In this document: positions 1 to 6,712 of the stretch, piece by piece | Layout of the letters: each line of letters begins with the position of its first letter | Position numbering within the stretch: the first letter of the stretch is position 1 | DNA from: Dehalococcoidia bacterium | GTDB lineage: Bacteria > Chloroflexota > Dehalococcoidia > SM23-28-2 > RBG-16-64-32 | DNA: 25,370 nt | NCBI GenBank assembly: GCA_030690405.1 | Contig: JAUYGU010000064.1 | Location: forward strand, 1-25,370 | Direction of reading: 5' to 3' | Position numbers and translations under genes: made by a program | Notes under the pieces: generated by a model | The model's database searches: none | What the model saw: the letters and a program-made list of their open reading frames with translations, nothing else | What the model was told of the DNA's origin: nothing

Positions 1-27
1 AATGGTCGGCAAATCGTCCGCCGCTCC

Positions 28-432
28 CTAGCTTCCAGGCGCGGGCTTCAATGACGCACTCACGGCAGAACCAGCTTCGTGAATGGAAATGATAAGGGTT
101 TCGACGGTCTGCAGACACCGCTGAGCCATCTCCGCAGGAACGTCTTCCCCATAATGAACGCTGCCCTCGCGCAGTTCCTTCACCGCCAGCCCAATCATTC
201 CAGACTTTGCGTCGCCCGAGCTGGATGCCGAGCGCTTTCTTGAGGCCGTATTTCAGCTTGTCGTTGATCCTCGCTTGTTGGATGGCCTCTTCCAGCGATA
301 TGACTGATCGATCCGCCTTTGGTGACAATCTAAGTTGGAGGGCCCCGTCCGACGGGGTCAGGTTCTGCTGTTTGAAGCATGTCAGGAGCGTCTGATCCAC
401 GTAGACCTCCAATGCGGTTCTACTGTCGATAA
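28..432 (-). pseudogene. Fragment of an unrecognised protein, frameshifted
   Basis: Read on the minus strand, two frames together give a protein-like sequence. The first part (VYVDQTLLTCFKQQ ... ISLEEAIQQARINDKLKYG) runs down to about position 215. After a +1 shift it continues as GLAVKELREGSVHYGEDVP ... and ends at a TAG at 28-30. No start codon is visible; the frame runs upstream into a stop near the junction with the recombinase fragment at about 433. The composition is that of a soluble, helical protein. I do not recognise the family. It looks like a broken 3' portion of a gene that was cut at its 5' side, in keeping with the other fragments in the first 2.2 kb. Confidence 0.35.
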
Positions 433-687
433 CGACTTACGAGCCTTTACCGGATTATTCGCCGCCTAGGGGAGCAGGTCAGGCTAAAAGTCCGCCCGCA
501 CGGCCTCCGCCACACCGCCATCACCGAGGCTTGCAAGGTCGCCCAGGCCAACGGGATGGGACTGGAGGAGGTTCTCGACTTCTCCCGCCACCGTGACGTG
601 AAGGTATTCATGGTCTACCGCGACCGCGAGCGCGACGTGCAGGGCCAGTTGGCTACCCTCGTCGCCGCCGGTGTGGAGGGGGACTAG
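433..687 (+). pseudogene. Tyrosine recombinase/integrase, C-terminal fragment
   Basis: The open frame from just after a TAA at 430-432 to the TAG at 685-687 encodes the end of a phage-integrase-type tyrosine recombinase. Visible landmarks are RIIRRLGEQ, the HGLRHTAIT box carrying the catalytic Arg, and SRHRDVKVFMVYRD, which carries the late catalytic His and the nucleophilic Tyr with the usual spacing. Only about 84 residues survive out of the normal 300 or so. The N-terminal SAM-like domain and the first half of the catalytic domain are missing, and there is no start codon. It cannot be active. It is evidence that an integrating element or recombination module once lay here. Confidence 0.75.
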
Positions 688-734
688 AGCGGGGGGCCGT
701 TGAGTATGCAAACAGACATTATCGTACTCAAGAT

Positions 735-911
735 AACGGCCTTGGTCTCTATCCCGCCGAAGTCGTGGTGGCCAGCCAGGTGGTAGACCTCGGCCGCTCG
801 CAGCAGGGCCTTGCTGGGGACGCAGCCGATGTTGACGCAGGTGCCGCCCAGGATCCCTGCCTCCACCATCACCACGCGCGCGCCCAGGTCCCTGGCGGCG
901 GATGGCCGCCT
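735..911 (-). pseudogene. Mercuric reductase-like flavoprotein, N-terminal fragment
   Basis: This minus-strand segment encodes [20 protein letters not shown] followed by [19 protein letters not shown] and [11 protein letters not shown]. This is the region around the redox-active disulfide (CVNIGC) of class I pyridine nucleotide-disulfide oxidoreductases. The wording is closest to mercuric reductase (MerA), which reduces Hg(II) with NADPH. The FAD-binding GxGxxG segment before it and the rest of the enzyme after it are missing. It is fused in frame behind a GHKL ATPase fragment, so the pair forms one chimeric open frame on the minus strand (684-1169). It is a remnant, not a functional enzyme. 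Dihydrolipoyl dehydrogenase is a less likely source. Confidence 0.7.
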
Positions 912-1091
912 CCCGAAATGCACTCCCACCGGGCCGAACGCATCCTGCATGTCATCAGGTGATATCCCGTTCCCGTCATCGGTTATGACGACCCGCTCGG
1001 CAGCTTCCATCTGGTTGAAGCAGATTCTCACGTCCACACGGGTGCAGCCGGAATCAAGGGCGTTTGCAACTAGCTGCTTGAGAGCCTCTAA
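912..1091 (-). pseudogene. GHKL (HATPase_c_3) ATP-binding domain fragment
   Basis: The minus-strand frame shows [20 protein letters not shown], then [19 protein letters not shown] and GPVGVHFG. These are the N box (E..ANALD) and the G1 box (DDGNGIS) of GHKL ATPases, the fold shared by MutL, Hsp90, gyrase B and histidine kinases. The spacing is closest to MutL/Hsp90-like HATPase_c_3 proteins. Only about 60 residues are left. Residues in front of it (MRSRRKSLR ...) come from the antisense of another fragment and are not family-like, and the sequence after it jumps straight into a MerA-type fragment. It is a broken piece with no catalytic future. Confidence 0.65.
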
Positions 1092-1218
1092 GAAGCAGAA
1101 GAAGCAGAAGACGCCGAAGGGCCACGAGATTCCCGTGCCCAACCGAAGCGACTTCCTGCGCGACCTCAAGAAGGTGGCGAAGGCCCAGAAGTCACCGACT
1201 CGCAGCCCGAAGAAGTAG
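1090..1218 (+). pseudogene. Lysine-rich C-terminal tail fragment ([10 protein letters not shown] type)
   Basis: The plus-strand frame reads [20 protein letters not shown], continues [20 protein letters not shown] and ends in KK plus TAG at 1216-1218. I have the impression that a tail of the form TPKGxEIPVPxRxxFxxxLxKxA recurs at the ends of small bacterial proteins, but I cannot name the family. Nothing family-like precedes it in frame: upstream the frame is the antisense of the GHKL fragment. The last ten or so codons overlap the 3' end of the transposase on the other strand, so the tail probably runs into the insertion sequence end. Treated as a fragment. Confidence 0.35.
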
Positions 1219-1845
1219 CGTCTCGAACTGCGCCCGACCGTTCCGGTGGTTGTAGCGCCACGCGTACTCGTTTAGGTAGCCCTGAAGATGCTTAGCCGAG
1301 ACGACGTGGTACACGCCACCAATCCCCCGCTTCACGAGCGACCAGAAGCCTTCGATGGTGTTCGTGTGAACATCCCCACTTACATGCACCTTCGACGCGT
1401 GGTGAATCCGGTCGTGGAAGTAGCCCGACCGTCCGAGAGCCCGATACGGCTTCCATTCGTCCGTGTAGACGATGGAACGGGGCATGATGTGTTGGGCAAT
1501 GAGCGGTATGAGAGTCTTTCCCTTCGCATCGGGGACGGCCTTGGCGACCACTCGGCCTTGCCTCTCGACCATCCCGAACACGGCGACCTTGCTAGACCCC
1601 GGCCCGGGCCGACCGTCGCGACGCTTCCCGCCGACGTACGTCTCGTCGGCTTCGACCGTCCCCTTAAGCGGCTCGCCGTCTTGATCCATCAACTCTCCGA
1701 ATCAGGTTCGCCATCCGCCATGCCGTCTTGTAGGTGACGCCAAGCTCCCGCTCAATCTGCTTCGCGGAGATACCGCATTGGGTGCTGGTCATGAGGTACA
1801 TCGCGTAGAACCAGAGATGCAGCGATGTAGAGGACTTGTGGCCGA
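1192..1845 (-). pseudogene. IS1595-family (ISXO2-like) transposase, truncated and frameshifted
   Basis: The main frame (1192-1692) encodes a DDE transposase of the IS1595/ISXO2 type. It has GTVEADETYVGGKRRDG with the first catalytic Asp, IVYTDEWKPY with the second, and VHTNTIEGFWSLVKRGIGGV followed by YNHRNG near the end. The preceding helix-turn-helix part (SLHLWFYAMYLMTSTQCGIS, then AKQIERELGVTYKTAWRMAN) lies in another frame. The two are joined at about 1690, between LIRR and LMDQDG, so one base has been gained or lost. The N-terminal zinc ribbon that these transposases normally carry is absent: at about 1845 the frame runs into a different protein fragment. The element is therefore dead unless supplied in trans. 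I could not identify terminal inverted repeats. Confidence 0.85.
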
Positions 1846-2171
1846 CCCTGCCATGATAGCGATCGCTGCCCAGAAGCTATCGCCGTGGATGCTTATGCCC
1901 GTGGTGAAGGGGATGGTGCCGGCGAAGACGTTGTGGAAGCCGTAGCCGATCGAGAGGGGGAGGTGACCACCAGCAGGACTCCCGCACGAACACCGGCAGC
2001 CATCCCCTGAAGCCTCTGGTCAGCTGTGGCCCTGTCGAGCAACCCCTCGTCCATGAGTTCATGCACCGTCAGGACCTTCTGCGGCGCTCCGTCAGGAGCG
2101 CGCACAACCAGCGAAGTGCTCGGTGCGGTGTCCTCTTTCCACGGGGGGAGTCCCGCCGGGTCGTCCTCCAC
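1846..2171 (-). pseudogene. Unrecognised membrane-type protein fragment, frameshifted
   Basis: From an ATG at 2171 the minus strand reads MEDDPAGLPPWKEDTAPSTS, then DGAPQKVLTVHELMDEGLLD and RLQGMAAGVRAGVLLVV. After a shift of frame inside a C-rich run near 1955-1965 it continues with LSIGYGFHNVFAGTIPFTTG and ISIHGDSFWAAIAIMAG. The second part is hydrophobic and looks like a membrane segment. The sequence then breaks off at the transposase remnant near 1845. I cannot name the family. The most economical reading is a gene interrupted by the insertion sequence remnant and then frameshifted. Confidence 0.4.
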
Positions 2172-2323
2172 GTCACTCCAGAGACTAGCCAGGAAAAAGA
2201 GGTGACCGTGCTCCGCAATGGAAAGCTGGCTCTGGCCGTAGACCGGGCCCGGCCTTATCTCCCCAGACAGATGATCGTGTCAGCTGTCCACTGTAAACTA
2301 TCAACTGGTAAAGGGGCAAACCT

Positions 2324-3067
2324 ATGGCTCAGGTAACCATGCGGGTATTCCGCGGGACCGCGGAGGGCGGCGGCTTCGTCGACTACCAGGTGGAGGTGGA
2401 AGAGGGGAACGTCGTTCTGGACGTCCTCCATCGCATCCAGGCCACCGAGGCCAACGACCTGGCGATCCGCTGGAACTGCAAGGCTGGTAAGTGCGGCTCC
2501 TGCAGCGCCGAGGTCAATGGCCAGCCCGTCCTCACCTGCATGGCCCGCATGGACATCTTCGAGCCGGGAAAGCCAATCACCGTCGCGCCCCTCAAGACGT
2601 TCCCCATCATTAAGGACCTGGTGACAGACGTCTCCTTCAACTATCAGGTGGAGAAGGAGATCCCGCCATATAAGCCCCGCCCTCCGGAGCCCGACGGCAC
2701 CTACCGCATGATGCAGACCGACATCGACCGCGGCCAGGAGTTCCGCAAGTGCATCGAATGCTTCCTCTGCCAGAACGTCTGCCACGTCATCCGCGATCAC
2801 CCGGAGAACAAGGCGCAGTTCTATGGCCCTCGCTTCTTCGTGCGCCTGGCGGAGCTGGAGATGCACCCCCTGGACACCGCCGACCGCACGGAGATCATAC
2901 ACAAGGCAGCGGGCATCGCCTACTGCAACATCACCGGGTGCTGCACGGAAGTCTGCCCCGAAGACATCCACATCACCGACAACGCTATCATCCCCCTCAA
3001 GGAGCGCGTCGCCGACCAGTACTACGATCCCGTCCGCTGGGTCCTGCGAAAGATACGCGGCGAGTAG
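2324..3067 (+). CDS. sdhB: Succinate dehydrogenase/fumarate reductase iron-sulfur subunit
   Basis: This 247-residue protein has the SdhB/FrdB layout. The N-terminal 2Fe-2S plant-type domain carries Cys52, Cys57, Cys60 and Cys72. The C-terminal half has the CIECFLCQNVC motif (Cys143, 146, 149, 153) and a second cysteine group at 201, 206/207 and 211 (CCTEVCPED). Together these would hold 2Fe-2S, 4Fe-4S and 3Fe-4S centres that pass electrons between the flavoprotein subunit and the quinone. The family's usual length is 230-260, so it appears intact. An A/G-rich stretch (AAAGGGG) precedes the ATG. No flavoprotein or membrane-anchor subunit is nearby: upstream is the fragment graveyard and downstream are unrelated genes on the other strand. 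It may work with subunits encoded elsewhere or be a relic of a split operon. Confidence 0.88.
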   Translation: MAQVTMRVFRGTAEGGGFVDYQVEVEEGNVVLDVLHRIQATEANDLAIRWNCKAGKCGSCSAEVNGQPVLTCMARMDIFEPGKPITVAPLKTFPIIKDLVTDVSFNYQVEKEIPPYKPRPPEPDGTYRMMQTDIDRGQEFRKCIECFLCQNVCHVIRDHPENKAQFYGPRFFVRLAELEMHPLDTADRTEIIHKAAGIAYCNITGCCTEVCPEDIHITDNAIIPLKERVADQYYDPVRWVLRKIRGE

Positions 3068-3176
3068 GGAGCCTTTACAGCCGAAAGCTGCTCGTGAGGC
3101 GAAGGATGGTCCGCTACCGCATTCGTGGGGGGAACGCCGCCTTTCGCGCCTAGCTGCCCTTCGGCAACGGTGGGGG

Positions 3177-3491
3177 TTATATCCCTCCTTGTGTATCGGC
3201 GAGGGTTGCCAATAGTGCCTCGGGCTCGACGCCTCGTTCAGCGGCTAGTTTCTCCAACTCCATGCCCAGATACTCGCGCCGACTGGCGGCGGTTGCCTCG
3301 ACTATGCGGTCGCGATGACTCGCCTCTCTTCGGATCGCTGCGGCCAGCTTCAGCGCCGTGTCTAGCGTCAGCTCCCGAGCCAGGTTCCCTATCTCCACCT
3401 GGATGCAGGGATCTTCTTGCGGCGTGCTCATCCGCGTCGCCTTCACGAACTCTGCCTCCCGCGACGGGCCGTTGGCGTAACTGTCGGCCAT
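3177..3491 (-). CDS. Small helical protein of unknown function
   Basis: A 104-residue protein starts MADSYANGPSREAEFVKATR and ends with an acidic, helical C-terminus (LAAERGVEPEALLATLADTQ). The middle (LTLDTALKLAAAIRREASHR and what follows) is amphipathic and could form a helical hairpin. No transmembrane segment, signal peptide or metal motif is visible. Its ATG overlaps the TGA of the upstream zinc-ribbon gene (ATGA at 3488-3491), so the two are almost certainly translated together. I do not recognise the family. A longer frame extends upstream but only as the out-of-frame shadow of the zinc-ribbon gene. Confidence 0.6.
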   Translation of the reverse strand: MADSYANGPSREAEFVKATRMSTPQEDPCIQVEIGNLARELTLDTALKLAAAIRREASHRDRIVEATAASRREYLGMELEKLAAERGVEPEALLATLADTQGGI

Positions 3492-3703
3492 CAGTAGCTC
3501 CCGTGCTCCACGTGCCGCGGGCAGTCCTCCGGGCAGAAGCAATCTGCGTCCTTCTGCCGCCGCCTGGTCTGGAGCTTGCGCGCGCAGGGGGCGCAGACCT
3601 CGAACACCCGGCCCTCGACCTCCACGTCCTCGGTCACGGGCGAGCGACAACAGAAGGCGCACATCACGCCTACCTGTGAATCGGGGGTAGAAAAATGGTG
3701 CAC
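3491..3703 (-). CDS. Small zinc-ribbon protein
   Basis: A protein of about 70 residues with cysteine pairs CAFC (next to another Cys) and CAPC about 22 residues later, which would bind one zinc. A further group, CFCPEDC, lies near the C-terminus. Between the pairs is a short acidic strand (VTEDVEVEGRVFEV), as expected for a zinc ribbon. The GTG start at 3703 has a GGGAGG four bases upstream. An ATG at 3664, just before the first CxxC, is an alternative and would give a 57-residue protein closer to the usual shape of such ribbons. Its stop overlaps the start of the next gene. Function unknown; phage- or plasmid-type accessory genes often look like this. Confidence 0.6.
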   Translation of the reverse strand: MHHFSTPDSQVGVMCAFCCRSPVTEDVEVEGRVFEVCAPCARKLQTRRRQKDADCFCPEDCPRHVEHGSY

Positions 3704-3769
3704 TGGCCTCCCTATCTCCTCAGCGCGCCGCCGCTGCGCTGCGGCCGGCTGATGGGGAGGAGACCCTAG

Positions 3770-4405
3770 TCATCGTCCAGCTTCTGTGACGTTCGACAGC
3801 GAACACGTCAAGCCGGTGCCCTTCAGTCCACAGTAACCGTCCGGAACCTTGTGCAGGTACTGCTGGAGGTAGTCCTCAGCGTAGTAGAAGGGAGCGGCGG
3901 GCTCGATCTCGGTCGTGATGGCCGGGAAGCCGGCACGCCGGAGGTCCCGGTTGTAGGCGTCCCGCAAGGCTTCGGCGGTCCGCTTCTGGTCGTCGTCGGC
4001 ATAGTAGATGGCGGAGCGGTACTGCGTGCCGACGTCGTTGCCCTGACGCATACCCTGGGTCGGGTTATGCTCCTCGAAGAAGGTCTTGAGCAACGACTCG
4101 GAGGAGACCTTGGCCGGGTCAAAGGCGACGAGCACGGCCTCCGCGTGGCCGGTGCGGCCGGAGCAGACCTCCTCATAGGTCGGATGCGGCGTGAAGCCGC
4201 CCGTGTAGCCGACCGCCGTGGTGAACACCCCCGGTATCTGCCAAAAGAGACGCTCGGCACCCCAGAAGCAGCCGAGCGCGAAGACGGCGGTCTGGATACC
4301 GGCAGGGAATGGGGGCTGCAGAGGAGCGCCGAGAACAGTGTGGCGCTCCGGAACGTCAAACGCCGGCCGGTCGCGGCCGGGGAGCGCGTCGCCGGGCGTA
4401 ATCAT
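3770..4405 (-). CDS. msrA: Peptide methionine-S-sulfoxide reductase MsrA
   Basis: MsrA reduces the S epimer of methionine sulfoxide in damaged proteins in the cytoplasm. The GCFWGAE motif with the nucleophilic Cys46 is present, with the downstream landmarks [20 protein letters not shown] and [20 protein letters not shown]. The C-terminal [12 protein letters not shown] holds the two recycling cysteines. I chose the ATG at 4405 ([11 protein letters not shown]), giving 211 residues, because family members begin with this TPxDALPGR stretch. The open frame continues upstream to 4507, but that part reads as SufB and is not MsrA. There is no good Shine-Dalgarno at 4405, so translation may depend on the upstream remnant. 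A clear promoter lies at 4747-4776. Confidence 0.93.
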   Translation of the reverse strand: MITPGDALPGRDRPAFDVPERHTVLGAPLQPPFPAGIQTAVFALGCFWGAERLFWQIPGVFTTAVGYTGGFTPHPTYEEVCSGRTGHAEAVLVAFDPAKVSSESLLKTFFEEHNPTQGMRQGNDVGTQYRSAIYYADDDQKRTAEALRDAYNRDLRRAGFPAITTEIEPAAPFYYAEDYLQQYLHKVPDGYCGLKGTGLTCSLSNVTEAGR

Positions 4406-4745
4406 CGTGATCTTGTGCGAGTTGAAGGAGCAGAAGATGATCCCCATCTCCTCCAGCGTCTTCTGGAGGGTCGTCGCCACGGAGACGCTGTCGAAGACGG
4501 CGTCCACGGTCGATTTCGTCCATGCCCTCGGGGCGCTTCTCCTTGAGCGGGGACGAGTAGTAGTACATGTCCTGGAAATCGATCGGCGGGTGGCTGATCT
4601 TGGCCCACTTCGGTTCCTCGTAGTCCAGCGCCACCCAGTAGCGGTAGGCCTTCAGACGCCACTGGAGCATCTTCGTTGAGCCCTTTGGGGCGAGGTCCGC
4701 GGCGATGTCTGTGACGAAGCCCCATTTGTACTCCGAGTCGATGTA
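4406..4745 (-). pseudogene. sufB: Decayed sufB remnant (Fe-S cluster assembly scaffold protein)
   Basis: In successive minus-strand frames this stretch reads [66 protein letters not shown], then [20 protein letters not shown] and IIFCSF. These are consecutive blocks from the N-terminal part of SufB, the scaffold of the SufBCD iron-sulfur assembly complex. Between KGLNED and MLQWRL, and between GMDEI and DAVFDS, about a dozen or more residues that SufB normally has are missing and the frame changes, so at least two internal deletions have occurred. The large C-terminal core is absent: after IIFCSF the frame runs straight into MsrA. The gene cannot make SufB. Confidence 0.85.
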
Positions 4746-4746
4746 T

Positions 4747-4776
4747 AGTATACACAGTCGCTAGTTTCTTTATCAA
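4747..4776 (-). promoter_or_regulatory. Sigma-70-type promoter driving sufB remnant and msrA
   Basis: On the minus strand there is a TTGATA (-35, at 4771-4776), an 18-base spacer and TATACT (-10, at 4747-4752). Both hexamers are one or two bases from consensus. Transcription would start near 4740, at the edge of the sufB remnant, leaving about 335 bases of decayed sufB as the 5' leader of msrA. Seen in sequence; activity is inferred. Confidence 0.6.
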
Positions 4777-4910
4777 CCCCTTGCACCATAACTATTTGGC
4801 TGGAAGGTACAGATGGCTGGAGAAGGTCAGTAGACAAGGTTGAGGCGCCAACTGTCTTACGGGGTTTCGCGTTGGCTTCAAATCAAAGCGGTGGGAGGAG
4901 GTGACATACG

Positions 4911-5198
4911 GTGACTTACGTCATTACGGATCCCTGTATCGGCACCATCGACAAGTCCTGCGTCGAGGTCTGTCCCGTCGACTGCATCCACTTCGAGGAA
5001 GGCGTAGACCGCAAGCTGTACATCGACCCTGACCAATGCATCGACTGCGGCGCCTGCGAGCCGGTCTGCCCGGTCACAGCCATCTTCACCGAGGACGATG
5101 TGCCTGACGGTCAGAAGGAATACACCGAGATCGACGCGCTCTGGTTCAAGGACAAGGACGCTGCGCGGGCCCGCGTCGACGAGTTGAACCCGGTTTAG
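4911..5198 (+). CDS. fdxA: Seven-iron-type ferredoxin
   Basis: A 95-residue electron carrier. Cysteines at 9, 17, 21, 25 ([10 protein letters not shown]) and 43, 46, 49, 53 ([12 protein letters not shown]) match the spacing of FdxA-type ferredoxins, which hold one 3Fe-4S and one 4Fe-4S cluster (the C-x7-C start is the giveaway). A few extra residues lie between the two halves. The C-terminal acidic tail is normal for the group. The start is GTG at 4911, preceded by a strong GGGAGGAGGTGA. It sits 56 bases ahead of the rhodanese gene and may be co-transcribed with it. A role in feeding electrons to sulfite reductase or other cytoplasmic reductases is inferred, not shown. Confidence 0.92.
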   Translation: MTYVITDPCIGTIDKSCVEVCPVDCIHFEEGVDRKLYIDPDQCIDCGACEPVCPVTAIFTEDDVPDGQKEYTEIDALWFKDKDAARARVDELNPV

Positions 5199-5254
5199 AT
5201 ATCTATCACCCTTCACCGAGGCGCAGCCGGTGAGCTGAAGAAAGGGGGTTTCAC

Positions 5255-6100
5255 ATGGCTCAATACCCAGACTCCGCCGTCCTAGTGGAGACCGAATGGC
5301 TCGCTTCCAACGCCAGCGACCCTGGTTTGCGGCTAGTGGAGGTGGACGAGGACACAGCCGCTTACGAGGTCGCCCACATCCCCGGCGCCATCGCCTGGCA
5401 CTGGCAGAAGGACCTGCACGACCCACTGCGCCGAGACTTCATTGACTCCAACGGCTTGCAGGAGCTACTGGCCCGCTCGGGCGTCGGCGGTGAAACCACC
5501 GTCATCCTATACGGCGGCAACAACAACTGGTTCGCTGCATACGCCTACTGGTACCTCAAGTACCAGGGCTTCGACAACGTCAAGCTCCTTAACGGCGGAC
5601 GCAAGAAGTGGGAGCAGGAGAACCGGCCGATGACAGCGGAGCGGCCCACAGTCACACCAGCCGCGACGCCGCCGAGGCTTGCTGGCCCCCGCCCGAACAT
5701 CCGCGCCTTCAGGGAGGAAGTGCTAGCGAAACAGGGCGGCGAGGCTGTCTTCATCGATGTTCGTTCCCCTGAGGAGTATCGTGGCGAGCTCCTGGCGCCG
5801 CCTCACCTGCCCCAGGAACAGGCCCAGGTCCCGGGCCACATCCCCGGGGCCAAGAATATCCCCTGGAGCAAGGCCGCCGACGAGGACGGCACCTTCAAAT
5901 CCCCAGCAGAGCTGAAGGAGCTCTACGGGTCGCGGGGCGCCGCCGCCGACAGGCCCGTTATCGCCTACTGCCGCATCGGCGAGCGCTCATCCCACACCTG
6001 GTTCGTCCTCCACGAGCTCCTGGGTTACCCGGACGTCAAGAACTACGACGGCTCCTGGACCGAGTACGGCAGTATGGTGGGTGTTCCCGTAGAACGATAA
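5255..6100 (+). CDS. Thiosulfate sulfurtransferase (two-domain rhodanese)
   Basis: A 281-residue protein with tandem rhodanese domains. The N-terminal domain (about 1-130) has no catalytic cysteine: the active-loop region reads LYGGNNNWFA. The C-terminal domain (about 155-281) has the active loop CRIGERSS with Cys239, which would carry the persulfide. The CRxGxRSS loop is of the thiosulfate sulfurtransferase type rather than the 3-mercaptopyruvate type. Family landmarks GHIPGAKNIPW and FIDVRSPEEYRG are present, and length is typical. AAGGGGG lies ahead of the ATG. Together with the ferredoxin upstream and sulfite reductase downstream it suggests sulfane-sulfur or thiosulfate metabolism. Confidence 0.92.
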   Translation: MAQYPDSAVLVETEWLASNASDPGLRLVEVDEDTAAYEVAHIPGAIAWHWQKDLHDPLRRDFIDSNGLQELLARSGVGGETTVILYGGNNNWFAAYAYWYLKYQGFDNVKLLNGGRKKWEQENRPMTAERPTVTPAATPPRLAGPRPNIRAFREEVLAKQGGEAVFIDVRSPEEYRGELLAPPHLPQEQAQVPGHIPGAKNIPWSKAADEDGTFKSPAELKELYGSRGAAADRPVIAYCRIGERSSHTWFVLHELLGYPDVKNYDGSWTEYGSMVGVPVER

Positions 6101-6140
6101 GCATGCATGGGTACGGCCCTGCGAGTGACAGGAGGTTGTG

Positions 6141-6347
6141 ATGGGTAAGACGTCAGTCGTCGCGTTGGGTCGGTCCGTGTTGGAGACTCCCACCTGCCAG
6201 CACCATTGGCTGATCGAGGCTCCCGAGGGCCCCACCAGCAAGGGGCTCTGCAAGAAGTGTGGCGCAAAGCGAGAATTTCTCAATTCGTTGAGCGGCGACC
6301 TGTGGCTGCATGACTCCGACTACTGGCGGAGGGACGACCCTTGGTAG
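6141..6347 (+). CDS. Small CxxC protein of unknown function
   Basis: A 68-residue protein with a CQHHW segment, a CKKCG pair about 19 residues later and an aromatic, acidic C-terminus (LHDSDYWRRDDPW). The C-x-H-H and CxxC groups could form a single zinc site. The ATG at 6141 sits five bases after a perfect AGGAGG and is preferred over the in-frame GTG at 6138, which is too close to it. It follows the rhodanese gene by 40 bases and is probably in the same transcript, which would end at the terminator at 6546-6571. I do not recognise a named family. Confidence 0.65.
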   Translation: MGKTSVVALGRSVLETPTCQHHWLIEAPEGPTSKGLCKKCGAKREFLNSLSGDLWLHDSDYWRRDDPW

Positions 6348-6712
6348 AGGGTACGGCCCCTGGGATGGCCTGGGCTCCGCCCGCCACGTCATCGATCAAG
6401 AAGAGGTGGCTGTCATGCCGGGACGCGCCGGGGGCAAGCTCGCGCTTGTCGCGCAAGGAAGACGCGTCGTTTGGCTCACAGGCTGGCGGTTTCTATGCTG
6501 GACCGAAACCGGAGAAACATCTATGCTCGAAGGCCTCTCATATCTGCCAGGCGCTATCGCCTGGCTTTTTTCCTCCGTTTCAAGCCAGCCTGGCGATGGC
6601 GGGGAGGCTCCCTGATGCCGGAACTCAGTTGAAAGGAGAAGTCAGAACGCTTGCCACCTCCAGAAGTGTCGGCTGGCCTCAGTGGTAGCGCATCTGGTGG
6701 GAGATCAGGTAG
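6348..6712 (+). promoter_or_regulatory. Structured leader region ahead of the sulfite reductase gene
   Basis: This gap of 365 bases has several stems. A GACGCG/CGCGTC helix (6422-6427 with 6463-6468) encloses a seven-pair hairpin (6433-6439 with 6444-6450). A second hairpin, CGGTTTC/GAAACCG, lies at 6487-6511, and a perfect intrinsic terminator follows at 6546-6571. The arrangement of aptamer-like stems, terminator and a gene about 140 bases further on is what an attenuator or riboswitch would look like. I could not match it to a known class. The terminator may equally just end the rhodanese transcript. No open frame here looks coding. Confidence 0.4.
6546..6571 (+). terminator. Intrinsic terminator
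   Basis: A perfect eight-pair stem, GCCAGGCG/CGCCTGGC, with a CTAT loop is followed directly by six T residues. This is a textbook Rho-independent terminator on the plus strand. It lies 199 bases after the stop of the small CxxC gene and 142 bases before the sulfite reductase start. Confidence 0.9.

Noticed and set aside
2255..2971. A 238-codon minus-strand frame opposite sdhB
   Set aside because: Antisense shadow of the SdhB gene without a ribosome site or domain marks.
4406..4507. Extending MsrA upstream to the ATG at 4507
   Set aside because: The extra 34 residues read as SufB ([12 protein letters not shown]) and not as MsrA, which conventionally begins at the TPGDALPGR stretch.
6395..6450. 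SAM-I riboswitch
   Set aside because: ATCAAGAAGAGGTGG looks like the 5' side of an S-box, but the kink-turn and GGCAACC core elements are missing.
6670..6712. Functional tRNA gene
   Set aside because: The D-arm-like bases are present, but the D stem does not pair well and there is no T-arm or acceptor stem.
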